From WHSW01 sp963777775 (GTDB lineage: Bacteria > Actinomycetota > Thermoleophilia > Solirubrobacterales > 70-9): a stretch of 64,000 nucleotides of DNA. The stretch lies in assembly GCA_963777775.1 (NCBI GenBank), contig CAVZRL010000009.1, forward strand, positions 1,116,001 through 1,180,000, written 5' to 3'. Below are positions 1 through 9,088 of the stretch, one piece after another (position 1 is the stretch's first letter; the number at the start of each line of letters is the position of its first letter). The notes below the pieces were generated by a model, which was not told the DNA's origin, did not search any database, and saw only the letters and a list, made by a program, of their open reading frames with translations. Position numbers and translations under genes: made by a program.

Positions 1-2
1 TG

Positions 3-989
3 TCGTGCGACGGTGACTCGGTCGCGATGACCTCGGCGGTCAACCCGAGCCTCGAGGACATCGTCACCCAGGCGATTCCCGGGATGCCGAAGGTGATCGT
101 CCACAACCCGGTGCTCGCCTATGAGAACGGCTCCGAGTTCATCGAGTACTGGTGGCGCGCCGAACGCGGCGAGCTCGATCCGTTCGTGCTCGTGGTCGAG
201 GGCTCGATCCCCAACGAGCGGCTCTCCGGCGAGGGCTACTGGGCGGCGATCGGCGACGACCCCGAGACCGGTCAGCCGATCACGACCAGCGAATGGCTCG
301 ACCGCCTTGCTCCGAAGGCGGCGGCGGTGGTCGCGGTCGGGACCTGCGCCACCTACGGCGGGATCCCGGCGATGAAGAACAACCCGACCGGCGCGATGGG
401 AGTCGCGGATCATCTCGGCTGGAAGTGGAAGTCGACCGCCGGGCTGCCGGTGGTCAACATCCCCGGCTGCCCGGCGCAGCCCGACAACATGACCGAGGTT
501 CTGCTCTACCTGGCGCTGCACCTCGCCGGCCGGGCGCCCGTCCCGGACCTCGATGACCAGCTTCGGCCCCGTTGGCTGTTCGGCCGCACGGTCCGCGAGG
601 GGTGCAACCGGGCGGGATTCACCGAGCAGGGCAGGTTCGCGAGCGAGTACGGGGACGACCCGCGCTGCCTGGTCAAGCTCGGATGCAAGGGGCCGGTCGT
701 CAAGTGCAACGTGCCCGTCCGCGGCTGGGTCGACGGCTACGGCGGCTGCCCGAACGTCGGCGGCATCTGCATGGCCTGCACGATGCCCGGCTTCCCCGAC
801 AAGTACATGCCGTTCATGGACCCCGACCCGTGGGGCAACGCCGGCGCGAACTTCCAGCGCTTCACCTACGGGCCGGTGTTCCGCTACTTCCGCAAGCGCA
901 ACCTGGAGCAGAAGTTCGACAAGGAGCCGGAGTGGCGCAAGCCGAGCACGCGCCTGGAGACCGGCTATCAGCCCCGCAACTACGGATGA
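3..989 (+). CDS. hhyS: [NiFe] hydrogenase small subunit, group 1h type, 5' truncated by window edge
   Basis: Electron-transfer subunit carrying Fe-S clusters of an actinobacterial high-affinity H2-oxidising hydrogenase. The reading frame is open from base 3 and already encodes the proximal-cluster motif SCDGDSVA before the first in-window ATG (27), so the true start lies upstream. Further cluster-binding motifs are visible: GTCATYGG, PGCPAQPDN, CLVKLGCKGPVVKCN and GGCPNVGGICMACTMPGF. The C-terminus (YQPRNYG) is complete. The pattern VEGSIPNE...GYWAA...TGQPITT is typical of group 1h enzymes as I remember them. It precedes the large subunit by 62 bp, with a strong RBS (taggaggag) in the gap. 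Confidence 0.95.
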   Translation, partial: SCDGDSVAMTSAVNPSLEDIVTQAIPGMPKVIVHNPVLAYENGSEFIEYWWRAERGELDPFVLVVEGSIPNERLSGEGYWAAIGDDPETGQPITTSEWLDRLAPKAAAVVAVGTCATYGGIPAMKNNPTGAMGVADHLGWKWKSTAGLPVVNIPGCPAQPDNMTEVLLYLALHLAGRAPVPDLDDQLRPRWLFGRTVREGCNRAGFTEQGRFASEYGDDPRCLVKLGCKGPVVKCNVPVRGWVDGYGGCPNVGGICMACTMPGFPDKYMPFMDPDPWGNAGANFQRFTYGPVFRYFRKRNLEQKFDKEPEWRKPSTRLETGYQPRNYG

Positions 990-1051
990 CCGGAGGCTGA
1001 TCGGAGCCAAAGCAGAGCAGGCGAACCCGCAGTGATCTAGGAGGAGCAGAG

Positions 1052-2836
1052 ATGGCAACCGTTGAGACCCCGCGCGGCGACCAGAAGGTGATGGTCAAGG
1101 AGATGTCCTGGGACCCGATCACGAGGATCGTCGGCAGCCTCGGGATCCACACCGAGATCGACTTCTCCAACCAAGAGGTCCTGAAGTGCTACTCGACCTC
1201 GATGATCTTCCGCGGCTTCGACATCTTCATGAAGGGCATCGACCCGCGCGACGCACACTTCATCACCAGCCGGATCTGCGGGATCTGCGGCGACAACCAC
1301 TGCACCTGCTCGTGCCTGAACCAGAACATGGCCTACGGGGTGAAGCCTCCGCCGCTCGGCGACCTCGCCTTCAACCTCGCCGAGAGCGCCGACTACATGT
1401 TCGACCACGCGATCTTCAACGACTGCATGGCCAACGTCGACTTCTGCGAGCAGATGGTCAAGGAGACCAACCCGTCGCTGCTGCAGAAGGCGGAGCAGGA
1501 GCTGGCGCCGAACGCCGACATCCACGGCTACCGCACGATCGCCGACATCATGCGCTCGCTGAACCCGTTCACGGGCGACTTCTACCTCGAGACCCTGCAG
1601 GTGGCGCGCTACACGCGCGAGATGTACTGCCTGTTCGGCGGTCGCCACACGCACCCCTCGACGATCATGCCGGGCGGCTGCAGCGCCCACATCACCCATC
1701 AGACGCTGACCGACTACTACGTGCGCCTGATGCGCTACTTCGAGTACGTGAAGCGGGTCGTGCCAATGCACGACGACCTTTACGACTTCTTCCTCCGCGA
1801 GCTGCCCGGCTACGACATGGTCGGCTACCGGGAGACGAACCTGGTCAACTGGGGCTGCTTCGACGACCCCGACTACGTCGACTACGACTACCGGAACATG
1901 ACCGAATGGGGCCGCAAGCGCTACATCACGCCCGGGGTCGTGATCGGCGGCGAGCTGATCAGCACCGACCTGGTCGAGATCAACCTGATGATCAGGATCC
2001 TGCTCGGCTCCTCGTACTTCGACGACTGGACCGAGACCGAGCAGCCGTTCGTGACCGCGGACCCGCTCGGCAACCCCGTTGACCACCACCACCCGTGGAA
2101 CAAGGTGACGATTCCGAAGCCGCAGAAGCGCGACTTCGCCGACAAGTACAGCTGGGTCGTCTCGCCGCGGATCTACGACCAGCGCACCGACACCCACGTC
2201 TGCTGCGACACCGGCGGCGGCCCGTTCGCGCGCCAGTGGTGCACGGCGAAGGCCGGGCTGGTCGACTTCGGCTATGCGAAGGCCACGGGCGACTCGATCC
2301 AGATGGTGCTCCCGAAGACTCCGAGCTCGCCCGAGACCGAGCTCGAGTGGAGGATCCCGGAGAAGTCGAACGCGATCGAGCGCGACCGCGCACGCTCCTA
2401 TCACCAGGCGTACTCGGCGCTGATCGCGCTGCACTGCCTCGAGCGCGCGTTCGAGGAGGTGCGGGCCGGGCGAACCAAGAGCTGGTCGAAGTTCACCGTC
2501 CCCCAGGAGGCGGTCAGCGTCGGCTTCCACGAGGCCGCGCGCGGCGTGCTCTCGCACCACATGGTGATCCGCGAGGGCAGAATCGCCAACTACCAGCCCT
2601 ACCCGCCGACGCCCTGGAACGCGAGCGTGCGCGACGTCTACGGGACCCCGGGCCCGTATGAGGACGCGGTCCAGAACACCCCGATCTTCGAGGAGAACGG
2701 GCCCGAGAACTTCAAGGGGGTCGACATCATGCGCGCGGTGCGCAGCTTCGACCCCTGCCTGCCGTGCGGCGTGCACATGTACGGCGGCTCGGGCCGGGTG
2801 CGCAAGGTGGTCCACACGCCGACCGGGATGTGCTGA
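1052..2836 (+). CDS. hhyL: [NiFe] hydrogenase large subunit, group 1h type
   Basis: Catalytic subunit holding the NiFe(CN)2CO centre; oxidises H2, probably at atmospheric levels as known for group 1h enzymes. The 594 residues contain the L1 motif RICGIC (C76, C79) and the L2 motif DPCLPCGVH (C569, C572, H575), the four nickel-ligating cysteines. The tail after H575 (MYGGSGRVRKVVHTPTGMC, 19 residues) fits the peptide removed by a maturation endopeptidase, and one is encoded at 6247. L1 reads GDNHCTCSC, with cysteines where I would expect fewer. A strong RBS (aggaggag) lies 9 nt before ATG. The gene heads a coupled accessory operon. Confidence 0.96.
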   Translation: MATVETPRGDQKVMVKEMSWDPITRIVGSLGIHTEIDFSNQEVLKCYSTSMIFRGFDIFMKGIDPRDAHFITSRICGICGDNHCTCSCLNQNMAYGVKPPPLGDLAFNLAESADYMFDHAIFNDCMANVDFCEQMVKETNPSLLQKAEQELAPNADIHGYRTIADIMRSLNPFTGDFYLETLQVARYTREMYCLFGGRHTHPSTIMPGGCSAHITHQTLTDYYVRLMRYFEYVKRVVPMHDDLYDFFLRELPGYDMVGYRETNLVNWGCFDDPDYVDYDYRNMTEWGRKRYITPGVVIGGELISTDLVEINLMIRILLGSSYFDDWTETEQPFVTADPLGNPVDHHHPWNKVTIPKPQKRDFADKYSWVVSPRIYDQRTDTHVCCDTGGGPFARQWCTAKAGLVDFGYAKATGDSIQMVLPKTPSSPETELEWRIPEKSNAIERDRARSYHQAYSALIALHCLERAFEEVRAGRTKSWSKFTVPQEAVSVGFHEAARGVLSHHMVIREGRIANYQPYPPTPWNASVRDVYGTPGPYEDAVQNTPIFEENGPENFKGVDIMRAVRSFDPCLPCGVHMYGGSGRVRKVVHTPTGMC

Positions 2837-2857
2837 GCGGCGGGCCGAAGCGCGAGC

Positions 2858-3781
2858 ATGGCGGCCGATCGAGGCAACGGGAGAGCGACGGGCGGTGAGG
2901 ACGCCGACGGGGCGCAGGCCCTGATCGAGCGCGTCCAGGAACTGACAGCCGAGCTCGAGTCGACCGCCGAGCCCGCCGTGCGGGCACGGACGGAGGAGCT
3001 CGTCGCTGCCGTGGTCGGCCTCTATGGCGAGGGGCTGGAGCGGATCTTCGCGACCCTCGCCGAGGCCGGCCAGGCCGGCGCCGAGCTCGCCGGTCGTCTC
3101 GCTGACGACGGGGTCGTCGCCAGCCTGATGCTGATCCATGGCCTCTACCCGGTCGCGCTCGAGCAGCGGGTCGCCGAGGCGTTGGCGAGCGTGCGCCCGT
3201 ACATGGAGTCGCACGGCGGCGACGTCGAGCTGCTCGGGATCGAGGACGGGATCGCGCGGGTTCGGCTGGCCGGAAGCTGCGACGGCTGTCCCGCCTCGGC
3301 CTCGACCTTGGAGCTCGCGATCAAGCAGGCGCTCGACGAAGCGGCACCCGACCTCGAGGGGCTCGTGGTCGAGGGGGTTGCCGGCGGCGCCCCGGCTGCC
3401 GGGGCCGGCGCCGGGGGGCTCGAGCTGCCGATCGTCTCGGTCGCTCCCGGAGCCGCGGACGCGAAGCCGGCCTGGTTCGATCTCGACGGCGGAGCGTCGG
3501 TCGACGAAGGCGAGCTCGAGGTCGCACGCGTGAGCGGGGTAGCGCTGCTCCTGGCGCGCGTTGAGGGCAGCCTGCTCGCCTTTCGTGACGCCTGCGCCGG
3601 CTGCGGCGAGCCACTCGCCGAGGGGACGCTCAGTGACGGCGTGCTCTGTTGTCCCTCCTGCGGGCGCGACTACTACCTGCCCCGAGCCGGCCGCTCGCTC
3701 GACGATGACCGCCTGCAGCTCGAGCCGGTGCCGCTGCTCGACGACTCGCGCGGCGCCCGGGTCGCGCTGGCGGCGTCGTGA
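2858..3781 (+). CDS. NifU-like / Rieske-like fusion protein of the hydrogenase locus
   Basis: A 307-residue protein with a helical N-terminus (1-95), a NifU C-terminal-type domain (about 100-172, with SHGGDVELL and the cluster cysteines C141 and C144 in CDGC), a Gly/Ala linker, and a Rieske-like ferredoxin fold (about 205-300). In that last domain both histidines of the canonical C-x-H...C-x-x-H motif are absent. It reads CAGC (C246, C249) and CCPSC (C264, C265, C268), so four cysteines could bind iron or zinc instead. Likely role: Fe-S delivery or electron transfer for the hydrogenase (inference from family and position). Its stop overlaps the next start (GTGA). Confidence 0.85.
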   Translation: MAADRGNGRATGGEDADGAQALIERVQELTAELESTAEPAVRARTEELVAAVVGLYGEGLERIFATLAEAGQAGAELAGRLADDGVVASLMLIHGLYPVALEQRVAEALASVRPYMESHGGDVELLGIEDGIARVRLAGSCDGCPASASTLELAIKQALDEAAPDLEGLVVEGVAGGAPAAGAGAGGLELPIVSVAPGAADAKPAWFDLDGGASVDEGELEVARVSGVALLLARVEGSLLAFRDACAGCGEPLAEGTLSDGVLCCPSCGRDYYLPRAGRSLDDDRLQLEPVPLLDDSRGARVALAAS

Positions 3782-4431
3782 GCGAGGCGCTCGCCCGCAA
3801 GGCCGCTGCCCGCCGCCAGGCCGAGCTCGTCTCCAGCCTGCGACGGCTTGCCGGCTCGCAGCCGGCCGGCAACGGCAGCGACCCCGAGACGGGGGAGCGC
3901 TGCGACCTCTGCGGAAAGCAGCTCCCGGCCCAGCACCGGCATCTGCTGCAGCTCACCGAGCGCCAGATTCTCTGCGCCTGCGAGAGCTGCGTCGCGCTGC
4001 GCGGGGGCGATCCGGAGCTCTGCCCGACCGGCACCCGGGTCCTGCTGCTGGACGAGCTCGAGCTCTCCGACGAGCTCTGGGCCGCGTTCGGGATCCCGAT
4101 CGGGCTCGCGTTCTTCATCCGCTCGAGCGCGACCGGCGAGGTCGGCGCCCTCTACCCGAGCCCGGCGGGGGCGACCGAGTGCGAGCTCGACCTCGACTCG
4201 TGGCAGACCCTGCGGTCGCAAAACCCGGTCCTCGACAGCCTCGAAGCCGACTCCGAGGCGCTGATCGTGAACCGGATCGCAGGTCCTCCCCGGCACGCGA
4301 TCGCGCCGATCGACGAGTGCTACCGCCTGGTCGGGCTGATCAGGACGCGCTGGGAGGGGATCTCCGGCGGCGACGCGGTCGAGCTCGCGGTCGGATCGTT
4401 CTTCGACGAGCTCCGGGAGCGCGCCCCGTGA
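3778..4431 (+). CDS. hydrogenase-associated zinc-ribbon protein (DUF5947-like)
   Basis: A 217-residue protein of unknown function that I recognise, from memory, as the DUF5947 family found in actinobacterial group 1h hydrogenase operons. C42/C45 (CDLCGK) and C68/C71, with H53/H55 between, look like a metal-binding knuckle. No signal peptide or membrane segment is seen. Start is GTG 3778, overlapping the upstream stop by 4 nt. The stop overlaps the next GTG in the same way, so it is translationally coupled on both sides. A role in maturation or electron transfer is inferred from conserved context only. Confidence 0.75.
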   Translation: MSEALARKAAARRQAELVSSLRRLAGSQPAGNGSDPETGERCDLCGKQLPAQHRHLLQLTERQILCACESCVALRGGDPELCPTGTRVLLLDELELSDELWAAFGIPIGLAFFIRSSATGEVGALYPSPAGATECELDLDSWQTLRSQNPVLDSLEADSEALIVNRIAGPPRHAIAPIDECYRLVGLIRTRWEGISGGDAVELAVGSFFDELRERAP

Positions 4432-5123
4432 GCGCGGTTGAGGAGCCGGCGGCGATCGAGCCGCAGGGCCCGCCGGCCGCGACCGGGCAGCCCGAGCCTG
4501 AGTTCGAGGTGCTCGCGGCGGCGGGGCTGGAGCGCGCGGCGGCGCCGACGCTCGGCTTCAGGCTGCGGATCGCCGAGGGCAGCGGGCGCCGCGTGTTCAT
4601 GGTCGCGCTCTCCGTCCTGATCGAGGTCGAGCCGGCGAAGCGGTCCTACGACGACGCCGGCCGCGAACGGCTGGTCGAGCTGTTCGGCGAGCCCGAGCGC
4701 TGGGCGACGACGACCCAGAGCTTTCGCTGGGCGCAGGCCGACCTGCTGGTTCCCCCGTTCACCGGATCGACCGAGGTCGAGCTGCCGATCGCCTGTACCT
4801 ACGACCTCGAGCTCGCCGCGAGCAAGTACTTCGACGCACTCGAGGGCGAGGCGCCGTTGCGCTTTCACTTCAACGGCACGGTCTTCTACGAGGCCGAGGA
4901 CGGGCGCCTGCAGCTCGTGCAGATCCCGTGGGACCGCTCGGTCCGGTTCGCGATGCCAATCGACGCCTGGCGCGGAGCGATCGACGCCCACTACCCCCAC
5001 CGCGCCTGGGTGCCCGTGGATCGCGAGACCCTGGCGCGGCTCGTCCGCCTGCGCGCGGCGCGCGCCCGGCCGACCTTCGACGCCACGATCACCGAGCTGC
5101 TCGACCGTGAGGAGGAACGGTGA
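4428..5123 (+). CDS. hydrogenase-associated protein (DUF6084-like)
   Basis: A 231-residue soluble protein. Start is GTG 4428, in a 4-nt overlap with the preceding stop. After an acidic/proline-rich N-terminus (1-30) comes a beta-rich domain (FRLRIAEG...VFMVALSVLIEVEPAKR...). It includes FHFNGTVFYEAEDGRLQLVQIPWD, which corresponds, from memory, to DUF6084, a family limited to group 1h hydrogenase loci. There are no cysteine clusters, membrane helices or nucleotide motifs. Biochemical function is unknown. The near-absolute linkage to hhySL suggests a dedicated assembly or docking factor. Confidence 0.72.
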   Translation: MSAVEEPAAIEPQGPPAATGQPEPEFEVLAAAGLERAAAPTLGFRLRIAEGSGRRVFMVALSVLIEVEPAKRSYDDAGRERLVELFGEPERWATTTQSFRWAQADLLVPPFTGSTEVELPIACTYDLELAASKYFDALEGEAPLRFHFNGTVFYEAEDGRLQLVQIPWDRSVRFAMPIDAWRGAIDAHYPHRAWVPVDRETLARLVRLRAARARPTFDATITELLDREEER

Positions 5124-6250
5124 ACGCCGCGGTCGAGCAGCTCGTCTCCACCCTGCTCTTCGAGGGCTACGCGCTCTACCCCTACACCTCGGGGGCGACC
5201 AAGAACGCGACCCCGACCCCGTTCGGGATCGTCTATCCGCCGACCTACGCGGCGGGGCTCGACGCCGCCTTCGACCGCCTGCGGGTCGAGTGCGTGCTCG
5301 AGGCCACGGCGGAGACGGAGCTCGAGCTCACGGTGCGCTTCCTGCAGGCGGCCGGCGCCCGCCACGAGGCGGTCGAGCGGCGACTGGAGCTGGCGCGCGT
5401 CCCGCTCGCCGAGCTCGCCGAGGGCGCCGGGACCCGGTTCGAGCTGCCCGGAGACCCGCCGCTGCGCGGGCGGCTGCGGTTGCGGGCGGCCCCGCTCGCG
5501 GCAGGTGCCTACGGGGTCGCCGCCTGTGTCCACAACGAGACCGAGCTTGCCGACGACGCGGTCGACCGAAAGGCGGCCCTGGCCGCGAGCCTGCTCTCGA
5601 CCCACGTCCTGATCGAGGCGAGCAGCGGCCGCTTCGCGTCGCCGCTCGAGCGCGATGGGGCGGTCGGCGGCGCCGTGGCCGGGTGCGAGAACGTCAACAC
5701 CTGGCCGGTGCTGGCGACCCCCGACGACAGGGTCGTCCTCGGGGCGGCGATCGTGCTTCCCGACCATCCGCGGATCGCGCCCGAGAGCCTCGGCGGCATG
5801 TTCGACAACACCGAGATCGAGGAGGCGCTGCTGCTTCACGTGCAGGCGCTCTCCGACGCCGAGCGCGAGCAGATCGCCGCCGACGATCCGGCGGTCCGGG
5901 AGATGATCGAGCGCGCCGCCGACGCCACCCCGGAGCAGGTGCTGGCGCTGCACGGGCGGCTCGAAGAGGTGAGCGAGCCCGGACATCCCAATCCCGGCGA
6001 GCAGAAGCTCGAGGTCGAGGGCATCGTCTATCGCAAGGGGGCCAAGGTCGTGCTCCGGCCCGGCACCGAACGCGACGTCTACGACCGGATGCTCGACGGG
6101 CGCACGGCGACGATCGAGCGCATCTACCTCGACTACGAGGACGGCGCCCACATCGCGGTCACGGTCGACGACGATCCCGCCCAGGAGCTGTTCCGGGAGA
6201 CGGGCCGTTACCTGTTCTTCCGCGCCGGGGAGCTGGAGGTGAGCGGATGA
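5120..6250 (+). CDS. hydrogenase-operon protein of unknown function
   Basis: A 376-residue protein; GTG start with RBS GGAGGA 4 nt upstream, overlapping the previous stop. Residues 1-270 form a mixed alpha/beta region with ENVNTWPVL and an acidic stretch. Residues 290-376 form a separate small beta domain (RKGAKVVLRPGTERDVYDRMLDGR, then DDDPAQELF and GRYLFF), reminiscent of SH3/KOW-type barrels. I do not recognise an enzyme signature. It sits between the DUF6084-like gene and the endopeptidase, so an accessory role in hydrogenase biogenesis is the best inference. Confidence 0.7.
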   Translation: MNAAVEQLVSTLLFEGYALYPYTSGATKNATPTPFGIVYPPTYAAGLDAAFDRLRVECVLEATAETELELTVRFLQAAGARHEAVERRLELARVPLAELAEGAGTRFELPGDPPLRGRLRLRAAPLAAGAYGVAACVHNETELADDAVDRKAALAASLLSTHVLIEASSGRFASPLERDGAVGGAVAGCENVNTWPVLATPDDRVVLGAAIVLPDHPRIAPESLGGMFDNTEIEEALLLHVQALSDAEREQIAADDPAVREMIERAADATPEQVLALHGRLEEVSEPGHPNPGEQKLEVEGIVYRKGAKVVLRPGTERDVYDRMLDGRTATIERIYLDYEDGAHIAVTVDDDPAQELFRETGRYLFFRAGELEVSG

Positions 6251-6774
6251 GCTCCGAGCCCGGGCGACGCGAGCGCCAGATCCTGGTGGCCGGGGTCGGG
6301 AACGCGTGGCTGCGCGACGACGGGTTCGGGGGCCGGGTCGCGGAAGCGCTCAACGAGCGCCCACTTCCGCCCGGGGTGACGGTGCTCGACTTCGGGACCG
6401 GAGGACTCGACCTCGCCTACGAGGTGATGCGCGGCTATGACGCCCTGGTCCTGATCGACGCCAGCCGCCAGGGGGGCGAGCCGGGAACGCTCTATGTGTT
6501 CGAGCCCGAGCCGTCCTCGATCGAACCGATCGAGGACGGCCAAGTGGTCAACCCCCACGGAATGGACCCGCGCACCGTGCTCCGGTTCGTGAAGATGGTC
6601 GGCGGCTGGCCCGGCAAGGTGGTCGTGATCGCATGCGAGCCGGCGGTCGCCGAGGAGATGGGGTTGGCGCTCTCGCCGGAGGTCGAGGGCTCGGTCGAGC
6701 GCGCGGTCGAGCTCGTTCTGGAGACGATCGCCGAGCTGCGAACCGACGCCGCCTACGCCGAGAGCGGGGGTTGA
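6247..6774 (+). CDS. hupD: hydrogenase maturation endopeptidase (HupD/HyaD family)
   Basis: Removes the C-terminal peptide of the large subunit after nickel insertion. The 175 residues start with the family motif GVGNAWLRDDGFG (residues 16-28). They retain D71 (LIDAS) and H104 (NPHGMDP), matching the acidic and histidine nickel-sensing residues of HybD-type proteases; the usual DE pair is DD here (D24, D25). ATG 6247 overlaps the upstream stop (ATGA). The substrate would be the 19-residue tail of HhyL after H575. Confidence 0.92.
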   Translation: MSSEPGRRERQILVAGVGNAWLRDDGFGGRVAEALNERPLPPGVTVLDFGTGGLDLAYEVMRGYDALVLIDASRQGGEPGTLYVFEPEPSSIEPIEDGQVVNPHGMDPRTVLRFVKMVGGWPGKVVVIACEPAVAEEMGLALSPEVEGSVERAVELVLETIAELRTDAAYAESGG

Positions 6775-6775
6775 G

Positions 6776-7180
6776 GTGCACGAGCTGTCGATCTCGAGCG
6801 CGATCGTCGACACCGCGCTGCGCCACGCAGGCGGGCGCGAGGTGACCGCGGTCAGCGTCAAGGCCGGCGCCCTGCGCCAGGTGGTGCCGGAGAGCCTGCG
6901 CTTCTACTTCGAGATCGTCGCCCGCGACACGAACTGCGAGCGAGCGCGGCTCGCGCTCGAGGTCGTCGCGGCCTGGCTTCGCTGCGGCGCCTGCGAGCGC
7001 GAGTGGGACCCGGCGCCCGAGCCGCGAACCGGGCATCTCGCGCTCGGGCCGGTGCTGCCAAGCTTTCGCTGCCCCGACTGCGGGCTCGCGGGAGCCGAGG
7101 TGATCCGAGGGGACGAGCTCGAGGTCGAGTCGATCGAGGTCGTCGACAGCGAGGAGGAACGATGCATCGCACACGGGTGA
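6776..7180 (+). CDS. hypA: hydrogenase nickel metallochaperone HypA
   Basis: Delivers nickel to the hydrogenase large subunit together with HypB. The 134 residues start MHELS; H2 is the conserved nickel ligand. The zinc site is complete: C70/C73 (CGAC) and C99/C102 (CPDC). GTG 6776 lies 1 nt after the hupD stop. The 3' end overlaps hypB by 19 nt. Confidence 0.95.
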   Translation: MHELSISSAIVDTALRHAGGREVTAVSVKAGALRQVVPESLRFYFEIVARDTNCERARLALEVVAAWLRCGACEREWDPAPEPRTGHLALGPVLPSFRCPDCGLAGAEVIRGDELEVESIEVVDSEEERCIAHG

Positions 7181-7842
7181 AGGTCGCCGAGGACGCGCTC
7201 GACGCGAACGAGACGATCGCGCGCGCGAACCGCGACGATTTCGATCGCGAGCGGGTCGCGGTCGTCAACCTGATGGGCACCCCCGGCGCCGGCAAGACCG
7301 CCCTGCTCGAGGCGGCGCTGGCGAACCTGGACGAGGTCCGCGCCGGGGTGCTCGAGGGCGACGTGCAGGGAAGCATGGACGCCGACCGGATCGCCGCCCT
7401 GCACGTGCCGGTGGTCCAGCTCAACACCGAGGCCGGCTTCGGCGGCGAGTGCCACCTGGACGCGAACATGGTCCGCTCCGCGATTCCCGAGCTCGGGCTC
7501 GGGGAGATCGACCTGCTGGTGATCGAGAACGTCGGCAACCTCGTCTGCCCGGCCGAGTTCCGGGTCGGCGAGGACGCTCGGGTGATGGTCTGCTCGGTGA
7601 CCGAGGGCGAGGACAAGCCGCTCAAGTACCCGCTCATGTTCCGCGCTTGCGAGCTGGTCCTGGTCAACAAGATCGACCTCCTGCCGCACCTCGAGTTCGA
7701 TCTCGAACGCTTCCTCGCCAACCTTGACGCGGTCCATCCCGCGGTCGAGTGGATCGCGACCAGCGCCTTGACCGGCGAGGGGACCGACGCCTGGCGGTCG
7801 TGGCTCGCCGCGGTCCCCGACCGCGCATCGGTCACCGCCTAG
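7162..7842 (+). CDS. hypB: hydrogenase nickel-incorporation GTPase HypB
   Basis: GTPase for nickel insertion. The 226 residues carry a P-loop GTPGAGKT (39-46), GDVQGSMDADRI, and the G-domain metal site C97/H98 (GGECHLD) with C129 (GNLVCP). NKIDL gives guanine specificity. The N-terminal CxxCGC nickel site and histidine-rich stretch of some HypBs are absent, so this is the short form. A very good RBS (gaggagg) lies inside the end of hypA. Confidence 0.95.
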   Translation: MHRTRVKVAEDALDANETIARANRDDFDRERVAVVNLMGTPGAGKTALLEAALANLDEVRAGVLEGDVQGSMDADRIAALHVPVVQLNTEAGFGGECHLDANMVRSAIPELGLGEIDLLVIENVGNLVCPAEFRVGEDARVMVCSVTEGEDKPLKYPLMFRACELVLVNKIDLLPHLEFDLERFLANLDAVHPAVEWIATSALTGEGTDAWRSWLAAVPDRASVTA

Positions 7843-7846
7843 CCCG

Positions 7847-9088
7847 GTGGCGCTCGGCGAGACGATCCCTTCGGCGTCGCTGCTCGCCCGGGTCGAGCAG
7901 CTGCTCGAGCGCCGCGAGGAGGCGAATCGGGCCTTCTTCGAGGCCGAGGCCGAGCGGCTGGCGCGCTGCTGCCACGCGATGGCCGAACGCTTCGCTGCCG
8001 GCGGGCGGCTGCTCGCGCTCGGCGCCGGTCCCGCGGCCCGCTCGGACGCCCGCCACGTCGCGGTCGAGTTCGTGCATCCGGTGATCGTCGGCAAGCGGGC
8101 GCTGCCGGCGATCGGGCTGGCGCCGGAGGGCGGGGCGTTGGCACCCCAGCTCGAGGCGCTCGCCGAGTCCGACGACATCGCGATCGGATTCGGGATCGGC
8201 GAGCCGGGCGGCGAGCAGACCGCGCAGGCGCTCGAGCTCGCCCGCGCCCGCGGCTGTCTGACGATCGGGTTCGCGACCGCTGGCGCGGAATGGGAGTTCG
8301 TGCCGCCCGGGGAGGACCGGTTCGTTCACCAGGAGCTGGTCGAGACGCTTTACCACGTGCTCTGGGAGCTCGTCCACGTCTTCTTCGAGCACCGCGGCGT
8401 TTTCGCCGGCGACTCGACCGGCGCCGGCGGCGCGGACCCGTCGGGGTTCCTCTACCCGTTCCTCTCCGAGGGCGAGCAGGACCTCGAGCAGGTGATTGAC
8501 GACGTGCGCGCCTCAGCGCTGACCAAGGCGGGAGAGGTCGGCGAGCTGCGCGTCCAGACCCTGGGCGAGAACGCCGCCGCGCTGATCGCGGCGGCGACCG
8601 ACCTGCGGCGGTCGTTCGAGGCGGGGGGAAAGCTGCTCGCGTTCGGCAACGGCGGCTCGGCCACCGACGCGATGGACCTGGTCGCCGATCTGCGCTATCC
8701 GCCTCCCGAGCTGGCATGGCCCTCCCGGGCGGCGATCGACCTCACCGAGGATCCCTCGATCCTGACCGCGATCGCCAATGACATCGGACCGGCCGAGATC
8801 TTCCAGCGTCAGGTGATCGCCTACGGTCGCGAGGGCGACGCGGCGATCGCCTTCTCGACCAGCGGCGGCTCGGAGAACTTGATCGCGGCGCTCGCCGAGG
8901 CGCGCCGACGGGGCCTTGGGACGATCGCGCTCTGCGGCTACGACGGCGGCCGAATCGCCGCCGAAGGGCTCGCCGACCACGTGATCGTCAGCCGCTCGCA
9001 GCACATCCCGCGGATCCAGGAGGCGCAGGCGAGCGCCTACCACGTGCTCCGCGAGCTGGTCGAGCTGGCTGGGGCCGGCGCGCGGTGA
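7847..9088 (+). CDS. double-SIS (GmhA-like) sugar-phosphate isomerase-like protein
   Basis: A 413-residue protein with two tandem SIS domains. The N-terminal copy (about 1-190; GGRLLALGAGPAARSDARH) looks degenerate. The C-terminal copy (about 230-413) keeps the GmhA-type core: FGNGGSATDAMD, FSTSGGSENL and HIPRIQEAQ. GmhA converts sedoheptulose 7-phosphate to a heptose phosphate, but no heptose pathway genes are nearby. The location between hypB and hypF argues for a hydrogenase-linked role that I cannot name. GTG start 4 nt after hypB; the stop overlaps the next gene. Confidence 0.8.
   Translation: MALGETIPSASLLARVEQLLERREEANRAFFEAEAERLARCCHAMAERFAAGGRLLALGAGPAARSDARHVAVEFVHPVIVGKRALPAIGLAPEGGALAPQLEALAESDDIAIGFGIGEPGGEQTAQALELARARGCLTIGFATAGAEWEFVPPGEDRFVHQELVETLYHVLWELVHVFFEHRGVFAGDSTGAGGADPSGFLYPFLSEGEQDLEQVIDDVRASALTKAGEVGELRVQTLGENAAALIAAATDLRRSFEAGGKLLAFGNGGSATDAMDLVADLRYPPPELAWPSRAAIDLTEDPSILTAIANDIGPAEIFQRQVIAYGREGDAAIAFSTSGGSENLIAALAEARRRGLGTIALCGYDGGRIAAEGLADHVIVSRSQHIPRIQEAQASAYHVLRELVELAGAGAR

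Noticed and set aside
27..989. Full-length hydrogenase small subunit starting at ATG 27
   Set aside because: The frame is open to base 3 and encodes the cluster motif SCDGDS upstream of this ATG, so the gene is cut by the window edge.
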